Below are positions 60,467 to 64,000 of a stretch of 64,000 bases of DNA, in pieces. Below the pieces are notes generated by a model. The model did no database searches. It was not told where the DNA came from and saw only the letters and a program-made list of their open reading frames with translations. The stretch lies in the NCBI RefSeq assembly GCF_022682495.2, contig NC_071392.1, positions 69,710,097-69,774,096 on the forward strand, written 5' to 3'. The stretch comes from Desmodus rotundus (lineage: Eukaryota; Chordata; Mammalia; Chiroptera; Phyllostomidae). The number at the start of each line of letters is the position of its first letter. Position 1 is the stretch's first letter. The position numbers and the translations under genes are program-made.

Positions 60467-61290
60467 TTAGGTAAGTCCCTTTAGCATTTCATATAATAAG
60501 GACTTGGTGACAATGAACTCCTTTAACTTGACCTTATCTGAGAAGCACTTTATCTGTCCTTCCATTCTAAATGACAGCTTTGCTGGATACAGTAATCTTG
60601 GACGTAGGTCCTTGCCTTTCAGGACTTGGAATACTTCTTTCCAGCCCCTTCTTGCCTGTAAGGTTTCTGTTGAGAAATCAGCTGGCACTCTTATGGGAAC
60701 TCCTTTGTAGGTAACTGTCTCCTTTTCTCTTGCTGCTTGTAAGATTCCCTCCTTATCTTTAATCTTGGGTAATGTATTATAATGTACCTTGGTGTGTGTT
60801 TCCTTGGGTCCAACTTCTTTGGGACTCTCTGAGCTTCCTGGAAGTCTATTTATTTCCTTTGCCAGATTAGGGAAAATCTCCATTATGTTTTCAATTTCTT
60901 GCTCTTCCTCTTCTCCTTCTGGCACCCTTATGATTCAGATGTTGGAACATTTAAAGTTGTCCTGGAGGTTCCTAAGCCTCTCCTCATTTTTTTGAATTCT
61001 TATTTTTTCATTCTGTTCTGGTTGAATGTTTATTTCTTCCTTCTGCTCCAAACCGCTGTTCTGAGTCCTGGTTTCCTTCCTGTCACTGTTGGTTCCCTGT
61101 ACGCTTTCCTTCATTTCACTTTGCATAGCCTTCACTTTTTCCTCTACTTTGCAACCATACTCAACCATTTCTGTGAGCATCCTGATTACCAGTGTTTTGA
61201 ACTTTGCTTCTGATAGGCTGTCTACCTCTTCATCGCTTAGTTGTGTATTTCTGGAGCTTTGATCTGTTCTTTCATTTGGGCCGTATTTTT
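60467..61290 (-). pseudogene. ORF1 relic of HAL1-like copy 5
   Basis: The 152-codon C-terminal part at 60467-60925 translates identically to that of copy 3, including its odd residues and its missing segment. The coiled-coil part at 60935-61180 is likewise identical. The TGA between them is at 60935-60937 on the complement strand. Confidence 0.88.
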
Positions 61291-62249
61291 GTGTCTCGGC
61301 GCACCTGTTAATGTGGTAAGGAGAGTAGCCTTAGGTGTTCACCAGGGTGGGGCAACCCACATTGCTGCTTTGTGAGGCTGTATGTGGGGGAGGGGTCTGG
61401 GAAGGAACAGTGCTGCTTGCTCAGCTTTCTGCTGACTTTCAGTCACTTCCTCCACTACCCACAAGCGAATTGGGCCCTTCTGGTGCTGATTCCCAGGTGG
61501 GTGGGTTTGTGTACATTTTAGGACCCTGTGGGTCTCTCCAAGGAACTCTTCTGTGAGGCTGGGAGTTTCTCCTGCCTCCTCAAGCCCCACAGGTTTTTTC
61601 AGTCAGAGGTTTTGAGGCTTTATTTCCCCATGCTGGAACCCTGGGTTGCTCAGTCTGTCTGGCTCCCCAGATTTTCCTCCCAGTTTATCCACTCACAAGT
61701 GTGGGACCGGCCTGCCTGCTCCACCAGCCACTACCTTGCCTGCCCCAGTCCTCAAGCTGCCACTTTGCCCCGAGTCCTCTTCTCCACAGCTGCCTGTCTG
61801 CACCGCTCCTACCAGTCTGTATGAATGTTTCTTCTTTAACTCCTTGGTTGTCGAATTTCCATACAGTTTGATTTTCTGGCAGTTCTGGTTGTTTTTTGTT
61901 TTTGAATTTGTTGTCCATCTTTTGGTTGTGCAAAGAGGCAAAGTGTATGTATCTTCCTACACCTGCATCTTGGCCAGAAGTCTTTTTATAATTTCTACGA
62001 GCTGTACTGTCAAGACATGCAGAGCCTGAATAAACATAATGCAGGTTCTGCATATGTCTCACCACCCCTCACCACTAGACCACCCCTCACCACTTCACCT
62101 GTTTCCCCTAAGGTTCCAGCTATCACCAGCTCTCTGCAGAGTACTTCCACAACCTCTGTGGTCTCCCTCCAGACTCTTGTCTGAGTATTGGCAACACACT
62201 ATTGTGAGACTTTTTCAAGTGTAAGTCATATCCACGTAATGGTGGTAGG

Positions 62250-62740
62250 CATTATAAAAGCCAAAGCCCATAAAATTGTCTATAAGACCTTATATGATCC
62301 TCCCGCCCCACAATGACTCTCTGACCTCCTCTACCACTTCACAGAAAATCCTCTCACTCTAGATACACTGGCCTTGTTGCTAGCTGTGAACATATGAAGT
62401 ATGTTCTGCCTCAGGCCTTTGCACGTGCTGTTTCCACTGCCTGGGAGCTCCTTCCCTGTGTACACAAAGCTTGTCTGCTCACTTGCTTCTCATCTCTATC
62501 AATCTGACTCAGGATTAGTGAGATAATCTCTAACCACTTGATGTAAATTGTAGTCTCTTCTTCCCATAGGCCTCTTCTCCTTTACTGTGCTTTACTGTTT
62601 GCCACAGATCCAACATGACATATCTATTTATTTGTTTGTTGTCTGCCTCCTGTGTGCTAGACCCCTAGGGCTAGAACAGTAACTGGAATCTTGATGCTCA
62701 ATACATAAATGCCAAATAAATGAATAAGTGATATATAAAA
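62250..62740 (+). repeat. L2 LINE 3' region
   Basis: TATAAGACCTTATATGATCC, CAGGCCTTTGCACGTGCTGT, TTCCACTGCCTGGGAGCTCC and CTATTTATTTGTTTGTTGTC follow the L2 plus-strand order, ending AATAAATGAATAAGTG. Confidence 0.85.
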
Positions 62741-63035
62741 TATAAAAATGTCAGCTATATAAGATTATGAGAATTCATGAATCCTGTAATATCACAAATA
62801 TTGCTTATTAGTGTTAATATGGCATAAATTATTTGGAACAGTTGTTACATAGCAGTAGGTAAAATAGGAATTATTTTAAAGCAAACAAAGGCAGACATTA
62901 CAGTTAAATATTCTCAGTAAAACAATCTTTAACAAAAGTTAGCATATATTTAAAAAGCATAAAAGTTTTAGTGTTTATCAGCCATTTTAATTACTAGTAA
63001 AATTATTTACTTTAAATCTTTAAATTATTTATTTA

Positions 63036-64000
63036 TTTTAAAATATATTTATTGATCATGCTATTACAGTTGTCCCATTTCTCCCCCTCACTCCACTCCA
63101 TCCTGCCCACACCTCCCTCCCACATTCCCCCCCTATAGTTCATGTCCATGGGTCATACTTATAAGTTCTTTGACTTCTACATTTCCTACACTATTCTTAC
63201 CCTCCGCCTGTCTATTTTCCACCTATCATCTATGCTACTTATTCTCTGTACCTTTCCCCCCCTCTCCCCCTCCCACTCCACTGTTGATAACCCTCCATGT
63301 GATCTCCATTTCTGTGGTTCTGTTCCTGTTCTAGTTGTTTGCCTAGTTTGCTTTTTTTTTTGTTTTGTTTTAGGTATGGTTGTTAATACCTGTGAGTTTG
63401 CTGTCATTTTTACTGTTCATATTTTTTATCTTCTTTTTCTTAGATAAGTCCCTTTAACATTTCATACAATAAGGGCTTGGTGATGATGAACTCCTTTAAC
63501 TTGACCTTATCTGAGAAGCACTTTATCTGCCCTTCCATTCTAAATGATAGCTTTGCTGGATAGAGCAATTTTGGATGTAGGTCCTTGCCTTTCATGACTT
63601 GGAATACTTCTTGCCAGATCCTTCTTGCCTGTAAGGTCTCCTTGGAGAAATCAGCTGACAGTCTTATGGGAAGTCCTTTGTAGGTAACCGTGTTCTTTTC
63701 TCTTGCTGCTTCTAAGATTCTCTCCTTCTCTTTAATCTTAGGTAATGTAATTATGATGTGCCTTGGTGTGTTCCTCCTTGGGTCCAACTTCTATGGGACC
63801 CTCTGAGCTTCCTAGAATTCCTGGAAGTCTATTTCCTTTGCCAGATTAGGGAAGTTCTCCTTTATTATTTGTTCAAATAAGTTTTCAATTTTTTGTTCTT
63901 CCTCTTCTCCTTCTGGCACCCCTATAATTCAGATGTTGGAACATTTCAAGATGTCCTGGAGGTTCCTAAGCCTCTCATTTTTCCGAATTCTTGTTTCTTC
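63036..64000 (-). mobile_element. HAL1-like element, copy 6 (cut by window end)
   Basis: 3' end AAAATATATTTATTGATCAT at 63036, C-rich 3' UTR complement, then ORF1 up to the edge. It is the same subfamily as copy 2, matching it closely but not exactly by eye. It carries the shared TGA at 63929-63931. Confidence 0.92.
63440..64000 (-). pseudogene. ORF1 relic of HAL1-like copy 6 (partial)
   Basis: The open part at 63440-63787 reads MDPRRNTPRHIIITLPKIKE and ends LLYEMLKGLI, close to the matching part of copy 2. Upstream, in the same places as copy 2, come the stops in CTAGGAAGCTC and CCCATAGAAG, then the TGA after SNI. These shared stops show that the source element was already defective. Confidence 0.85.

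Larger units (their letters stand above)
59997..61983 (-). mobile_element. HAL1-like element, copy 5 (right arm of inverted pair)
   Basis: Minus-strand element. 5' end near 61983 (complement CTTCTGGCCAAGATGCAGGT), split ORF1, 3' UTR and a TTTTATTGATTATTTTATTA end. It matches copy 3 in its core but has four extra bases near its 5' end (AGATACATACAC versus AGATACAC) and an unrelated-looking 3' UTR that contains a VES head fragment. Target-site duplications are not clear. Confidence 0.9.
52815..64000 (-). other. CADPS2: CADPS2 intron upstream of exon A (partial)
   Basis: Intron 5' of exon A on the gene strand, open at the right edge. It is dominated by HAL1-like copies (53407-55333, 57800-59675, 59829-61983, 63036 to the end). 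The stretches 52815-53397, 55343-55728, 55907-57390, 61984-62250 and 62740-63035 are AT-rich with no recognised feature. I found no upstream exon. Confidence 0.75.

Noticed and set aside
53407..62065. Many ORFs of 60-150 codons in both orientations
   Set aside because: All but the ORF1 pieces are shadows or 5' UTR frames of the HAL1-like copies.
1..64000. CRISPR arrays, operons, prokaryotic systems
   Set aside because: The sequence is mammalian intron with interspersed repeats. The repeated units are transposons and microsatellites.
1..64000. Helitrons, and a retroviral provirus with coding genes
   Set aside because: No Helitron ends were recognised, and no gag, pol or env-like reading accompanies the LTR-like elements; the only reverse transcriptase relics belong to L1.

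Overview
This window is vertebrate nuclear DNA, almost certainly from a yangochiropteran (echolocating) bat. The lineage call rests on tRNA-derived SINEs of the bat VES type in two sub-forms, on bat-style L1 3' ends, and on relics of mammal-wide MIR, L2, MER5, Tigger and mariner elements. I saw no Helitrons, which weakly argues against a vespertilionid.

The only host gene I can support is on the minus strand. Four consecutive coding exons, at 52713-52814, 40312-40375, 36688-36811 and 10116-10219, splice in phase without a stop and encode about 131 residues of a CAPS-family secretion activator, best matched to CADPS2. They lie just upstream of and leading into the MUN/MHD1 region. The gene runs right to left. 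The preceding exons lie beyond base 64000 and the following ones beyond base 1, so the whole window is internal to the gene and everything else is intron.

Layout. 1-5392: old, inactivated, near-complete L1 (+). 5393-15300: intron with MIR and mariner relics and exon D. 15301-17218: ORF1-only L1 derivative (HAL1-like, -). 17233-26814: intron with MITE, MER5-like, VES, L1 and Tigger relics. 26830-28810: HAL1-like (+) with perfect target-site duplications. 28826-36687: L2, hAT and MIR relics plus a solo-LTR-like element. 36688-42360: exons C and B. 42365-46010: old L1 (-) broken by a VES SINE and a second LTR-like element. 46310-52712: DNA transposon relic, young L1 tails inside an old L1, a second mariner, then exon A. 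53407-64000: a dense cluster of HAL1-like copies, two of which form an inverted repeat with a nearly identical core of about 1.8 kb.

Main points of interest: (1) the inverted HAL1-like pair is almost identical in its core but different at both ends, which looks like gene conversion; (2) the 3' splice site of one CADPS2 exon uses a (CT)n microsatellite as its polypyrimidine tract; (3) the ORF1-only family has no ORF2, and most copies carry the same TGA at a former CpG arginine codon, so it must have been moved in trans. Names of repeat families and of the gene come from memory of the families, not from a database search. Most repeat boundaries are approximate unless a target-site duplication is given.
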